From: Bacteroidales bacterium | Lineage (GTDB): Bacteria; Bacteroidota; Bacteroidia; Bacteroidales; Tenuifilaceae | NCBI GenBank assembly: GCA_008933525.1 | Contig: WBUV01000065.1 | Span: 1 to 11,202 of the forward strand | DNA length: 11,202 nucleotides | Reading direction: 5' to 3' | Shown here: positions 1-6,317 of the stretch, piece after piece | Layout: each line of letters begins with the position of its first letter | Position numbering within the stretch: the stretch's first letter is position 1 | Program-made: the position numbers and the translations under genes | The notes under the pieces: model-generated | The model's database searches: none | What the model was told of the DNA's origin: nothing | Seen by the model: only the letters and a program-made list of their open reading frames with translations

Positions 1-382
1 GCATGTAATTCGAAAAATTTGAATTGTGCAATGCTTCTCCAATAAAGTGAAGTTCCCATGTGTCTTTTTCAATTCTATTACCAATGTATGGTTTAATATT
101 ATTGTTATACCATTCGGGGAAGAATCTTAAATAAACATATTCAACTGTTGAGGAATCGTTTAACTTTAAGTTATCAGGTAAAATAATTGCCTCAAGCTTA
201 CCTTTAATATTCTTGCCAAGGAGAATTTTCCCATAAGTAATTGTCAATGAATCTGAAATTTTAAGATTATTAATCTCAAATATTTCATTCCTACTATATC
301 TAATTTTAAACGTAATATCGAGCAAAAATTTTCCGATAAAGAAAATTGCTATTAGAATGAGTATTCTCTTAATGTAATTCAT
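1..382 (-). CDS. Unrecognised membrane-anchored protein, partial (3' end outside window)
   Basis: Reading the minus strand from the ATG at 382-380 gives 127 uninterrupted codons that run off the left edge. The protein begins MNYIKRILILIAIFFIGKFL, a short basic start followed by a hydrophobic stretch at about residues 5-21. This fits an uncleaved signal anchor or a signal peptide without a lipobox cysteine. The remainder is mixed polar and beta-like, with several Tyr, Asn and Ile residues and an aromatic segment EYVYLRFFPEWY near residue 85-95. I recognise no family. The gene is AT-rich (positions 301-360 have 14 G/C in 60), lower than the housekeeping genes here. It is transcribed divergently from lolD, and a TAAATTTG element upstream could be its promoter. 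The absence of stops, the signal-like start and the promoter support a real gene; function is unknown. Confidence 0.6.
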   Translation of the reverse strand, partial: MNYIKRILILIAIFFIGKFLLDITFKIRYSRNEIFEINNLKISDSLTITYGKILLGKNIKGKLEAIILPDNLKLNDSSTVEYVYLRFFPEWYNNNIKPYIGNRIEKDTWELHFIGEALHNSNFSNYM

Positions 383-421
383 CTTGTTTTATTTACTGTT
401 AAATGAGGAAATGCTAAACTA

Positions 422-429
422 CAAATTTA
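422..429 (-). promoter_or_regulatory. Possible -7 box of the leftward gene
   Basis: On the minus strand this reads TAAATTTG, matching the Bacteroidota -7 consensus TAnnTTTG, about 40 bases upstream of the ATG at 382. No convincing -33 TTTG box is seen at the expected distance, so this rests on the -7 match and location only. Confidence 0.4.
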
Positions 430-443
430 TTCTGAATAATAAC

Positions 444-451
444 TACTTTTG
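444..451 (+). promoter_or_regulatory. Possible -7 box of the lolD operon
   Basis: TACTTTTG matches the Bacteroidota -7 consensus TAnnTTTG and lies 25 bases before the lolD start codon, which would leave a leader of about 20 bases. A clear -33 TTTG box is not visible. It lies only 14 bases from the oppositely oriented -7 candidate at 422-429, so the two promoters would overlap. Confidence 0.45.
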
Positions 452-476
452 TAACCATCCTCAACTGAACATATAA

Positions 477-1127
477 ATGATAAAAGTAGAAAATATTGTA
501 AAATCCTTTGGTTCGCTAACCGTTCTAAAGGGCGTTACTGTTGAAATTCCAGAAAAGAAAGTAGTTGCAATTGTTGGCCCTAGCGGAGCTGGCAAAACTA
601 CTCTATTGCAAATTATGGGAACCCTTAGTTTGCCCGATTCTGGTAATGTTTATATGAACGGTGAGAACCTATCGTTGATGAGAGATAAACAGCTGGCTAA
701 ATTCAGAAACACCCATATTGGATTTGTTTTTCAGTTTCATCATTTATTGCCCGAATTCACTGCGTTGGAAAATGTTTGTATGCCTGCCCTAATCGCTGGC
801 AAAAGTATGAACTCATCGCAGGATAAAGCCAAAGAGTTACTCGATTTTCTTGGTCTTTCGCACCGATTAACCCATAAACCATCGGAATTATCGGGTGGCG
901 AGCAACAACGCGTAGCTGTAGCACGCGCATTGATAAACAACCCGTTGGTTGTTTTAGCCGATGAACCATCGGGCAACCTCGATTCGCACAACAAGGAGGA
1001 ACTGCACAACCTTTTCTTTAAGCTTCGCGACCAAATGGGACAAACCTTCGTGGTGGTTACACACGATAAGGACTTAGCCCGAATGGCCGATATGCAGATT
1101 TCGATGAACGATGGCTTGCTTGGCTAA
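477..1127 (+). CDS. lolD: Lipoprotein-releasing ABC transporter ATP-binding protein LolD
   Basis: A 216-residue ABC ATPase of the LolD/MacB/FtsE-like group. Visible motifs are Walker [10 protein letters not shown] at 34-42, the Q-loop glutamine at 86 followed by [13 protein letters not shown], the signature LSGGEQQR at 138-145, Walker B VVLADE at 158-163 and the switch histidine at 196. [16 protein letters not shown] is typical of LolD. In the family the ATPase works with the inner-membrane proteins LolC and LolE (or a fused LolF) to extract lipoproteins and pass them to LolA. No such membrane subunit is in the window, so the partners must be encoded elsewhere. Length is normal. The stop codon overlaps the next start in TAATG, suggesting translational coupling with the DUF2400 gene. 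A closely related ATPase of another exporter cannot be excluded from this gene alone. Confidence 0.85.
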   Translation: MIKVENIVKSFGSLTVLKGVTVEIPEKKVVAIVGPSGAGKTTLLQIMGTLSLPDSGNVYMNGENLSLMRDKQLAKFRNTHIGFVFQFHHLLPEFTALENVCMPALIAGKSMNSSQDKAKELLDFLGLSHRLTHKPSELSGGEQQRVAVARALINNPLVVLADEPSGNLDSHNKEELHNLFFKLRDQMGQTFVVVTHDKDLARMADMQISMNDGLLG

Positions 1128-1906
1128 TGCTTATTCCACAAAGTAAGACAGAACTACAGGAATTGCTGGATAGCCGATATAAACGCTATGCCAACAAACT
1201 ATTTTTGACCGACGACCCTATTCAAATCCCCCACCGTTTCAGCAAAACGGAGGATATTGAAGTTGCAGGATTGATAACGGCTACAATTGCTTGGGGAAAC
1301 CGAAAATCGATTCTGAACAGTATGGCACGATTGCTCTCCGCAATGGGGAACTCACCGTATGAGTTCATTGTAAACTATAAACCAGCAGATAAAAAGCATC
1401 TGAAAGGATTTGTGCATCGTACTTTTAACGAGGATGATTGCGCGGCATTTATTCATGTACTAAAATCAATCTATAGAGAACAAGGCGGCTTGAGAAGCGT
1501 CTTTGTTGGTGCTTATAATCGGAATCAATCCATTGCTGACTCCATCAATGCCTATCGGGATTGTTTTGTAAACGCCGATATTCCAAGCCGAACGCTAAAG
1601 CACACACCAAATATTATAGCAGGCTCGGCAGCAAAAAAACTTAATATGTACCTAAGATGGATGGTACGACCAAACACCGAAGGAATTGATTTTGGGTTAT
1701 GGACTGAAATACCAACATCGGCATTACTAATTCCGCTCGATGTTCACTCGGGGCGAGTTGCACGTGCACTCGGATTGCTGCAAAGACCACAAAACGACTT
1801 TAAAGCCGTTGAGGAGTTGACAGTAGAACTTCGCCAATTCGATACCAACGACCCAATTAAGTACGATTTTGCGCTTTTTGGAATGGGAGTGAATGGTGAA
1901 TTTTGA
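1127..1906 (+). CDS. DUF2400 / TIGR02757 family protein
   Basis: A 259-residue protein matching the TIGR02757 (DUF2400) family in length and in conserved segments: AGLITATIAWGNRKSI at 47-62, SAAKKLNMYLRWMVR at 167-181, GIDFGLW at 186-192, IPLDVHSGRVARALGLL at 202-218 and DPIKYDFALFGMGV at 242-255. The family has no established function that I know of. The IPLDVH...RVAR segment after a Lys-rich helix resembles the active-site region of helix-hairpin-helix DNA glycosylases, with K170/K171 and D205 as possible counterparts of the catalytic Lys/Asp pair; this is inference only. The ATG shares one base with the lolD stop, so the gene is very probably cotranscribed with lolD. No signal peptide or membrane segment is seen, so it should be cytoplasmic. 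The gene appears complete and has housekeeping-like base composition. Confidence 0.85.
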   Translation: MLIPQSKTELQELLDSRYKRYANKLFLTDDPIQIPHRFSKTEDIEVAGLITATIAWGNRKSILNSMARLLSAMGNSPYEFIVNYKPADKKHLKGFVHRTFNEDDCAAFIHVLKSIYREQGGLRSVFVGAYNRNQSIADSINAYRDCFVNADIPSRTLKHTPNIIAGSAAKKLNMYLRWMVRPNTEGIDFGLWTEIPTSALLIPLDVHSGRVARALGLLQRPQNDFKAVEELTVELRQFDTNDPIKYDFALFGMGVNGEF

Positions 1907-1948
1907 TTTTATACTTAGAAAACAAGAATCTTATTGAATACTTGAAAA

Positions 1949-1984
1949 TTTGATTCAAAAAATAGTATATTTAATATATCTTTG
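1949..1984 (+). promoter_or_regulatory. Promoter of the peptidase/PIN cassette
   Basis: TATCTTTG at 1977-1984 is an exact TAnnTTTG -7 box. A TTTG at 1949-1952 could be the -33 box, though the spacer of 24 bases is a little long. Transcription would begin around 1990, only a few bases before the ATG at 1995. This argues against translation starting at the TTG at 1950. Confidence 0.6.
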
Positions 1985-1994
1985 CCACAGCAAG

Positions 1995-3152
1995 ATGAAA
2001 ACTATCGCAATAAATATCAGCAGATTAGAGCATCTTTTGAAGTTATATAGACTCTCAAAAGAAGATATTTTATTGCAGATAAATCGTGAACTAAAAAAGC
2101 CCCTCACCGAAAAGGAAGTGTTCAAATCTGATATTAAGATTTCTGTTCTAAATAAAATTGATTCGATTTTTAACAAGGGTATAAACTATTATCTTGATCC
2201 TCTAAAACCAAAGGTTTCTTTGGAGGAAAGTATTTTTTTTAGAAAAGATCTTTTTAATGCAGAATTAACTTTAGGCGCCAAACAACGAGTAACTCAATTT
2301 GAAGAAGAAAAAATTGCTCTATCTGCTTTAGCGAAACTTTCTAATCTGAAAATTGATCGTTTACTATCTTATTACAGTATTCAAGATAATCCGAAAGAAA
2401 TTGCAAATAATCTTAGAGGTATTTTATTCCCAAAAAATAATCAGAACAATAAAGAGTTATTAAAAGGGTTAATCAATAATTTGGCTGAATATAATGTGTT
2501 TGTTTACGAATTTGTTGATACTCATAATAAAAGAGAAAAGGCAAACATTAATGGTTTTTTCTTATCACCTAATGTTATTGTATTAAAAAGGATTCAGACT
2601 TCTTTAAAACGAGAAATCTTTACATTGGCTCACGAACTTGGCCATTATTTACTTAACATTGAAGAGATTGACGAAATATATGAGGATAACCTAAGCAATA
2701 CTTCATTAAGCAAAATTGAAAAATGGTGTAATGATTTTGCATATTTTTTTATTGCTGGTAATTACGATGATATAATCTCAAATATTGAGAAAGCATCACC
2801 AAAAAATGATTATCTGCATAACTTAATAGAAAACATATCGAAAGAAATACCTCTTAGTAGAATTGCTATTTACACCAGACTTGTGATTATTAATAAGATA
2901 TCGAGAGATGACTATAATATTGTTAAAAGTAACCTACAAAAAGAATACAAAGATGCTGAGATAGAAAATGAATTAAAAAAGGTATTAAACAAAGAAAGAG
3001 GTATTAAACCTGAAGGCAGAAATCCTGTTCCAATAATATCCCCCCTTGTAAAAAAAACCCTGCAATCAGCACTATATGAGGGAATTATAAATGAGTCTGA
3101 GTTTTGTAAAAGACTAAATATTAAGCCTGAAAAGATCGAAAATTTCCTCTAA
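1995..3152 (+). CDS. ImmA/IrrE-type zinc metallopeptidase (COG2856-like) of a toxin-antitoxin-like pair
   Basis: From ATG 1995 the protein has 385 residues. A longer reading from TTG 1950 is open, but it would include the -7 promoter box, so ATG 1995 is preferred. The zinc-peptidase motif is FTLAHELGHYLL, with H213, E214 and H217; E242 in IEKWCNDFA is the likely third ligand, in the position of the usual ExxAnxFA segment. Residues 1-90 resemble the divergent HTH-like region of COG2856 proteins, including NKIDSIFNKGINYYLDP and SIFFRKDLFN. The C-terminal 45 residues (SPLVKKTLQSALYEGIINES) resemble the small tail common in this family. ImmA/IrrE peptidases cleave repressors or antitoxins in phage, ICE and stress systems. 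The stop overlaps the next start in TAATG, tying it to the PIN-like nuclease. The gene is strikingly AT-rich (14 G/C in 2401-2460). The family call is firm; regulator versus antitoxin role is inferred. Confidence 0.85.
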   Translation: MKTIAINISRLEHLLKLYRLSKEDILLQINRELKKPLTEKEVFKSDIKISVLNKIDSIFNKGINYYLDPLKPKVSLEESIFFRKDLFNAELTLGAKQRVTQFEEEKIALSALAKLSNLKIDRLLSYYSIQDNPKEIANNLRGILFPKNNQNNKELLKGLINNLAEYNVFVYEFVDTHNKREKANINGFFLSPNVIVLKRIQTSLKREIFTLAHELGHYLLNIEEIDEIYEDNLSNTSLSKIEKWCNDFAYFFIAGNYDDIISNIEKASPKNDYLHNLIENISKEIPLSRIAIYTRLVIINKISRDDYNIVKSNLQKEYKDAEIENELKKVLNKERGIKPEGRNPVPIISPLVKKTLQSALYEGIINESEFCKRLNIKPEKIENFL

Positions 3153-3709
3153 TGAAATTCTTAATTGACACTAGTTCTCTTTCTATTCTAGTCCGATATT
3201 ATCTTCCATTTGATAAATCGAATTCATTAAAGAATTTCATAAAACATAAGATTGAAACCAAAGAACTATTATTGTTTGATGTTGTTGCTGATGAGTCAAA
3301 ATATATTTCAAAAAGAATTATTGCAAATACTTTAGAATTTATAAAAGAAAAGGATTTTCAAATAAGCACCAAAGATTTATTACCTTTTCCTAAATTCTTT
3401 AATATGCTCGATAATGAATTTTGTAACACGGTTCAAAAAGGCAAACTTACAGAAATTGAATTCGAGACAGAAAAGACTAGATACTTAAACACTGCAGATG
3501 CCAAATTCATATTGTATTGCTTGAAAGAAAAGAGTTTGTTGTCAATCGAAAAAACAGTTTTAATCACAGAAGAAACTACTTCCGAAAATGATAATAAAGC
3601 TTTTAAAAAACTTCCTCAAATTTGCACAATGAAAGATATCCCTCATTGTAATATCGCTGAATTTTTTAAAGATTATCTTAAATTAAGGATGAGCGAATAT
3701 TTAGAGTAG
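3152..3709 (+). CDS. PIN-like nuclease, DUF4411-type putative toxin
   Basis: A 185-residue protein beginning MKFLIDTSSL, a PIN-type first strand with acidic D6. It continues with RYYLPFD, an acidic segment DVVADESK (E48), TADAKFILYC (D116) and LITEETTSENDNK (E140/E141), then KLPQICTMKDIPHCNIAEFF. The order of D6, E48, D116 and E140 is that of the metal-binding acidic residues of PIN ribonucleases, and the KLP-IC-----C-I--FF ending resembles DUF4411. Such proteins are predicted RNases, and DUF4411 genes are known to sit after COG2856 peptidase genes, as here. The start overlaps the upstream stop by one base, so the two are almost certainly one operon. Base composition is extreme (10 G/C in 3301-3360). 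All four acidic residues are present, so it looks intact. Target RNA and toxicity are not deducible. Confidence 0.75.
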   Translation: MKFLIDTSSLSILVRYYLPFDKSNSLKNFIKHKIETKELLLFDVVADESKYISKRIIANTLEFIKEKDFQISTKDLLPFPKFFNMLDNEFCNTVQKGKLTEIEFETEKTRYLNTADAKFILYCLKEKSLLSIEKTVLITEETTSENDNKAFKKLPQICTMKDIPHCNIAEFFKDYLKLRMSEYLE

Positions 3710-3754
3710 CACTCTATAATCTCACCTTTAAACCCACATAAATTTCAAATCATC

Positions 3755-3786
3755 TTTTAAAATAATTTCTATTAACATTACCTTTG
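3755..3786 (+). promoter_or_regulatory. Promoter of trmN6
   Basis: TACCTTTG at 3779-3786 matches the TAnnTTTG -7 box, and TTTT at 3755-3758, 20 bases upstream, is a near match to the -33 TTTG box. Transcription would start near 3792, leaving a leader of about 15 bases before the ATG at 3807. It separates trmN6 from the AT-rich cassette. Confidence 0.6.
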
Positions 3787-3806
3787 CTGGCCAATAAATA
3801 AATGCA

Positions 3807-4520
3807 ATGCCCAACACCTACTTTAAATTCAAGCAGTTTACAATCAGCCAAACACACGCCGCAATGAAAGTTGGTACCGATGGTGTTTTGCTTGGTGCTT
3901 GGGCTGATGTTGCCGATGTAAACCGAATTCTTGATATTGGAACAGGAACTGGGGTTATTGCACTTATGCTCGCACAGCGTAACTCAACTGCAATAATTGA
4001 TGCTGTTGAAATTGATACACCATCGGCAAAGCAAGCCGAGATGAATGCAGTAAAATCGCCCTGGGGAAATAGGATTACCATAGCGAATAAATCCTTCCAG
4101 GATTTTGTTTCTGAAACTGATAATCGGTACGATTTAATAGTATCGAACCCTCCGTACTTTGAGCAATCGCTAAAATCACCATTCGAGCATAAAAACCTTG
4201 CACGCCATAACGACACACTACCCTACGATGAACTGCTTACGGGTATATCAAAATTACTTACCGAGAAAGGCAAGTTCTGCGGGGTTTTCCCTTACACCGA
4301 GGGTAATGTGTTTATCGCAAAGGCATCGGGTTATGGATTGTACTGTACTAAAAGGCTAAATATTCAATCGAAACCCAACCGCAATACGCTCCGAATACTT
4401 ATTCAATTCGAGTTTGAAAAGAAACCCATAGAGGAATCAACCCTTTGCACACGCGATTTGGAAGGAAACTACACTGATGAGTACAAGCAACTAACTGCGG
4501 ATTTCTACTTGGCATTTTGA
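3807..4520 (+). CDS. trmN6: tRNA1(Val) (adenine(37)-N6)-methyltransferase TrmN6
   Basis: A 237-residue class I SAM-dependent methyltransferase. The N-terminus FKFKQFTISQTHAAMKVGTD is the TrmN6/YfiC hallmark. The SAM-binding motif DIGTGTG is at 43-49, the acidic end of strand 2 is E68-I-D70, and the catalytic NPPYF of N6-adenine methyltransferases is at 114-118. In E. coli this enzyme methylates A37 of tRNA1(Val) next to the anticodon. Length is typical. A second ATG at 3802 is in another frame; the start at 3807 gives the family N-terminus. The gene has its own promoter and lies 186 bases before rluB, which also has a promoter, so it is probably monocistronic. Related TrmN6-like enzymes may differ in exact tRNA target, so substrate is known from family only. 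Confidence 0.88.
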   Translation: MPNTYFKFKQFTISQTHAAMKVGTDGVLLGAWADVADVNRILDIGTGTGVIALMLAQRNSTAIIDAVEIDTPSAKQAEMNAVKSPWGNRITIANKSFQDFVSETDNRYDLIVSNPPYFEQSLKSPFEHKNLARHNDTLPYDELLTGISKLLTEKGKFCGVFPYTEGNVFIAKASGYGLYCTKRLNIQSKPNRNTLRILIQFEFEKKPIEESTLCTRDLEGNYTDEYKQLTADFYLAF

Positions 4521-4534
4521 GAATAAGTCATTGA

Positions 4535-4607
4535 GAAAATTAGTTAATAGGTAAATTAAGTGGGTTTGCAATTTGCCAATAATATTATCACTAATTAGCT
4601 AATTTTC
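4535..4607. repeat. Inverted repeat between trmN6 and rluB
   Basis: GAAAATTAGTTAAT at 4535-4548 and ATTAGCTAATTTTC at 4594-4607 are inverted copies with one difference (a possible G-U pair in RNA), 45 bases apart. The position just after trmN6 would suit RNA 3'-end formation, but there is no T tract directly after it and the arms are very AT-rich, so a chance or repeat-remnant origin is possible. Confidence 0.4.
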
Positions 4608-4640
4608 AAACTAAAATAGTAATAACATCAAACTAATTAT

Positions 4641-4648
4641 TATCTTTG
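4641..4648 (+). promoter_or_regulatory. Promoter -7 box of rluB
   Basis: TATCTTTG is an exact TAnnTTTG -7 match, identical to the box at 1977-1984. No clear -33 box is seen. Transcription would start around 4655, giving a leader of about 50 bases that carries a hairpin and a six-codon ORF before the rluB ATG at 4707. With no obvious promoter between rluB and era, this may also drive era. Confidence 0.55.
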
Positions 4649-4662
4649 CACCCTAATTTTAA

Positions 4663-4683
4663 ATGGCTAAAGAGTTAGCCTAA
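4663..4683 (+). promoter_or_regulatory. Hairpin overlapping a six-codon ORF in the rluB leader
   Basis: ATG at 4663 opens a minimal ORF encoding MAKELA and ending in TAA at 4681-4683. The same bases form a perfect hairpin, GGCTAA (4665-4670), loop AGAG, TTAGCC (4675-4680). Both lie in the predicted leader between the -7 box at 4641 and the rluB start at 4707. A regulatory role is inferred only; a six-codon ORF can occur by chance. Confidence 0.35.
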
Positions 4684-4706
4684 CAAGTTCAATACTTAAC
4701 AGTTAA

Positions 4707-6272
4707 ATGGAAAGAACAAGCAAGAAAAGGGATGTTAAACGCGAGACGCGGACTAACGCCCAAGAAGAACCTGCAAAGGTTTACCGTCCAAGGACAATGG
4801 CTCCTAAGTCAGTTGATCCTAGTACGGAAAGTGAAACCACTAAACCTCACGTTGCTGATAACGCTGAGGAACCTACCAAAAAGCGAAGCTATTCTCCAAA
4901 AGAGAAATCATCCGAAAAACCAAGCAAATCCAGTAGTGATGAAAAGCAAGGCGGAGAAAGCAGCTATAAGCCAAGAACATTAAAGATTAAAAACCCCGAG
5001 GAAGTTCCTTTCAGGAATCGTTTTGCCCCCGATGATAGGGACAACGCATCTGAAAGCGAAGAGAGAATCGAACGTCCTTCAAAAAAACGCTCCGAGGAAC
5101 GTGAAGAACGTCCAAGAAAAGAAGGTTTTACAGCAAAATCTAGCCGTTCTGAGGATAAAGACGAGCCAATTAATATTGGCGGTTATAACGCACGCCCATA
5201 CCGTACAGAAGATAGAGGCGAGCGTCCAAGTAAAAGCCGTTTCGCCGACAAGCCTAGCCGTTCCGATAGAGGCGAAGAGCGCTCAAGCACTAAGAGTCGC
5301 TTTGGAACAAGAAGCAACGAGGAAACAAAAGAACGTAGCGATAGATTTGGTGCAAAACCAAGTCGTTTCGAGAAATCTGGCGACCGCAAGGAGCGTAGCG
5401 ACAGGTTTGAATCGAAACCAAAACGCTACGAGGATTCCGACAATGCATCGGGCTACAAAACGAGAACTTTCAAAAAGAAAAACGACGACGAATTTAAATC
5501 GATATCAAAACCTCGCAGAGAATCTGCTAAAGTAGAGAAACCTGAAAGGGAGGACGATGGACTAATTCGTTTAAATAAATATGTTGCCAACTCTGGACTT
5601 TGCAGTCGTCGAGAGGCTGATGAGATGATTCAGAACGGATTAATCTCAGTAAATGGCGAAGTTATCACTCAACTAGGAACAAGGGTTAACCCAAACGACG
5701 AAATCTGCTACAAGGGCAAAACTCTTGATGCGGAACGTAAGGTTTACATTCTTTTAAACAAACCCAAGGATTACGTTACAACCGTTGAGGATCCACACGC
5801 AAAGCGAACCGTCATGGACTTAATTGATGGTGCTTGCGAGGAGCGCGTTTACCCAGTTGGTCGTTTGGACAGAAATAGTACAGGCGTACTACTACTTACC
5901 AACGATGGTGAAATGACCAAAAGACTGACCCATCCTAGCTTTATGAAGAAAAAGATTTACCATGTAGAGCTCGACAAAAAAGTGTCGGCAGAGGATATGG
6001 AAAAAATCAGCAAGGGCGTTGAGGTTGATGGTGAAATCCTTAAGGTTGACTCTATTGACTACACCGAAGAAAGCAATGGCACCGAGGTTGGCGTTGAGAT
6101 TCACACAGGGCAAAACCGCGTTGTACGTCGTATATTCGAATCGCTTTTCTACAGAGTTGTTAGACTCGATAGGGTTTACTTTGCAGGGTTAACCAAGAAG
6201 AATTTACCCCGTGGAAAATGGCGATTCCTTACCCAAAAAGAGGTTAATATGCTCAAAATGAACAGATTCTAA
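4707..6272 (+). CDS. rluB: RsuA/RluB-family rRNA pseudouridine synthase with long charged N-terminal extension
   Basis: A 521-residue protein in two parts. Residues 1 to about 284 are low-complexity and rich in Lys, Arg, Glu, Ser and Pro, with recurring ERPSK, KPSR and SRF motifs, and are predicted disordered. Residues 286-340 form an S4 RNA-binding domain (LIRLNKYVANSGLCSRREAD). Residues 346-521 form the RsuA/RluB/RluF-type pseudouridine synthase domain, with the catalytic aspartate D388 in VYPVGRLDRNSTGVLLLTNDGE and later HTGQNRVVRRIFE. RluB in E. coli makes a pseudouridine in helix 89 of 23S rRNA; RsuA-type members modify 16S, so the exact site is uncertain. The catalytic part has normal length (about 235 residues); the extension more than doubles it. 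ATG 4707 lies after the promoter and leader. Era follows 45 bases downstream, so the two may be cotranscribed. The charged extension probably binds RNA (inference). Confidence 0.88.
   Translation: MERTSKKRDVKRETRTNAQEEPAKVYRPRTMAPKSVDPSTESETTKPHVADNAEEPTKKRSYSPKEKSSEKPSKSSSDEKQGGESSYKPRTLKIKNPEEVPFRNRFAPDDRDNASESEERIERPSKKRSEEREERPRKEGFTAKSSRSEDKDEPINIGGYNARPYRTEDRGERPSKSRFADKPSRSDRGEERSSTKSRFGTRSNEETKERSDRFGAKPSRFEKSGDRKERSDRFESKPKRYEDSDNASGYKTRTFKKKNDDEFKSISKPRRESAKVEKPEREDDGLIRLNKYVANSGLCSRREADEMIQNGLISVNGEVITQLGTRVNPNDEICYKGKTLDAERKVYILLNKPKDYVTTVEDPHAKRTVMDLIDGACEERVYPVGRLDRNSTGVLLLTNDGEMTKRLTHPSFMKKKIYHVELDKKVSAEDMEKISKGVEVDGEILKVDSIDYTEESNGTEVGVEIHTGQNRVVRRIFESLFYRVVRLDRVYFAGLTKKNLPRGKWRFLTQKEVNMLKMNRF
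5328..5447 (+). repeat. Two tandem 20-residue repeats in the RluB extension
   Basis: Residues 208-227 and 228-247 are adjacent imperfect copies beginning KERSDRFGAKPSRFE and KERSDRFESKPKRYE, a 60-base period in DNA. They are the clearest part of a longer run of degenerate ERPSK/SRF/KPSR motifs starting near residue 121. This suggests growth of the extension by in-frame duplication. Confidence 0.65.
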
Positions 6273-6311
6273 TTTGAGTTTGATATCAAAATTTTCTAAA
6301 ATCTAGAATCT
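6264..6311. repeat. Inverted repeat around a palindrome in the rluB-era gap
   Basis: AGATTCTA at 6264-6271, overlapping the rluB stop, pairs with TAGAATCT at 6304-6311, just before the era ATG at 6318. Between them lies the perfect 12-base palindrome TTTGATATCAAA (6279-6290). It could fold in RNA around the end of rluB, but the AT-rich content makes coincidence possible. Confidence 0.3.
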
Positions 6312-6317
6312 TAAAAT

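Noticed and set aside
740..1009. Minus-strand open frames opposite lolD
   Set aside because: They are antisense to Walker A-downstream, signature and Walker B regions, with compositions expected of a shadow.
1950..1994. TTG start giving a 400-residue peptidase
   Set aside because: The added 15 residues are encoded by the promoter -7 region and look like a translated AT-rich intergenic stretch.
3818..4216. 132-codon minus-strand open frame opposite trmN6
   Set aside because: It is antisense to the conserved SAM-binding and NPPY region of trmN6 and has no recognisable features; a shadow frame.
5023..5535. 170-codon plus-strand open frame inside the rluB 5' region
   Set aside because: It lies in another frame of the repetitive Lys/Arg/Glu-coding stretch, has no domain-like sequence, and the overlapping frame continues into recognisable S4 and synthase domains.
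4690..5560. CRISPR-like or minisatellite array in the rluB 5' region
   Set aside because: The recurring units are degenerate at DNA level and keep the reading frame; they are protein low-complexity repeats, not a direct-repeat array with spacers.
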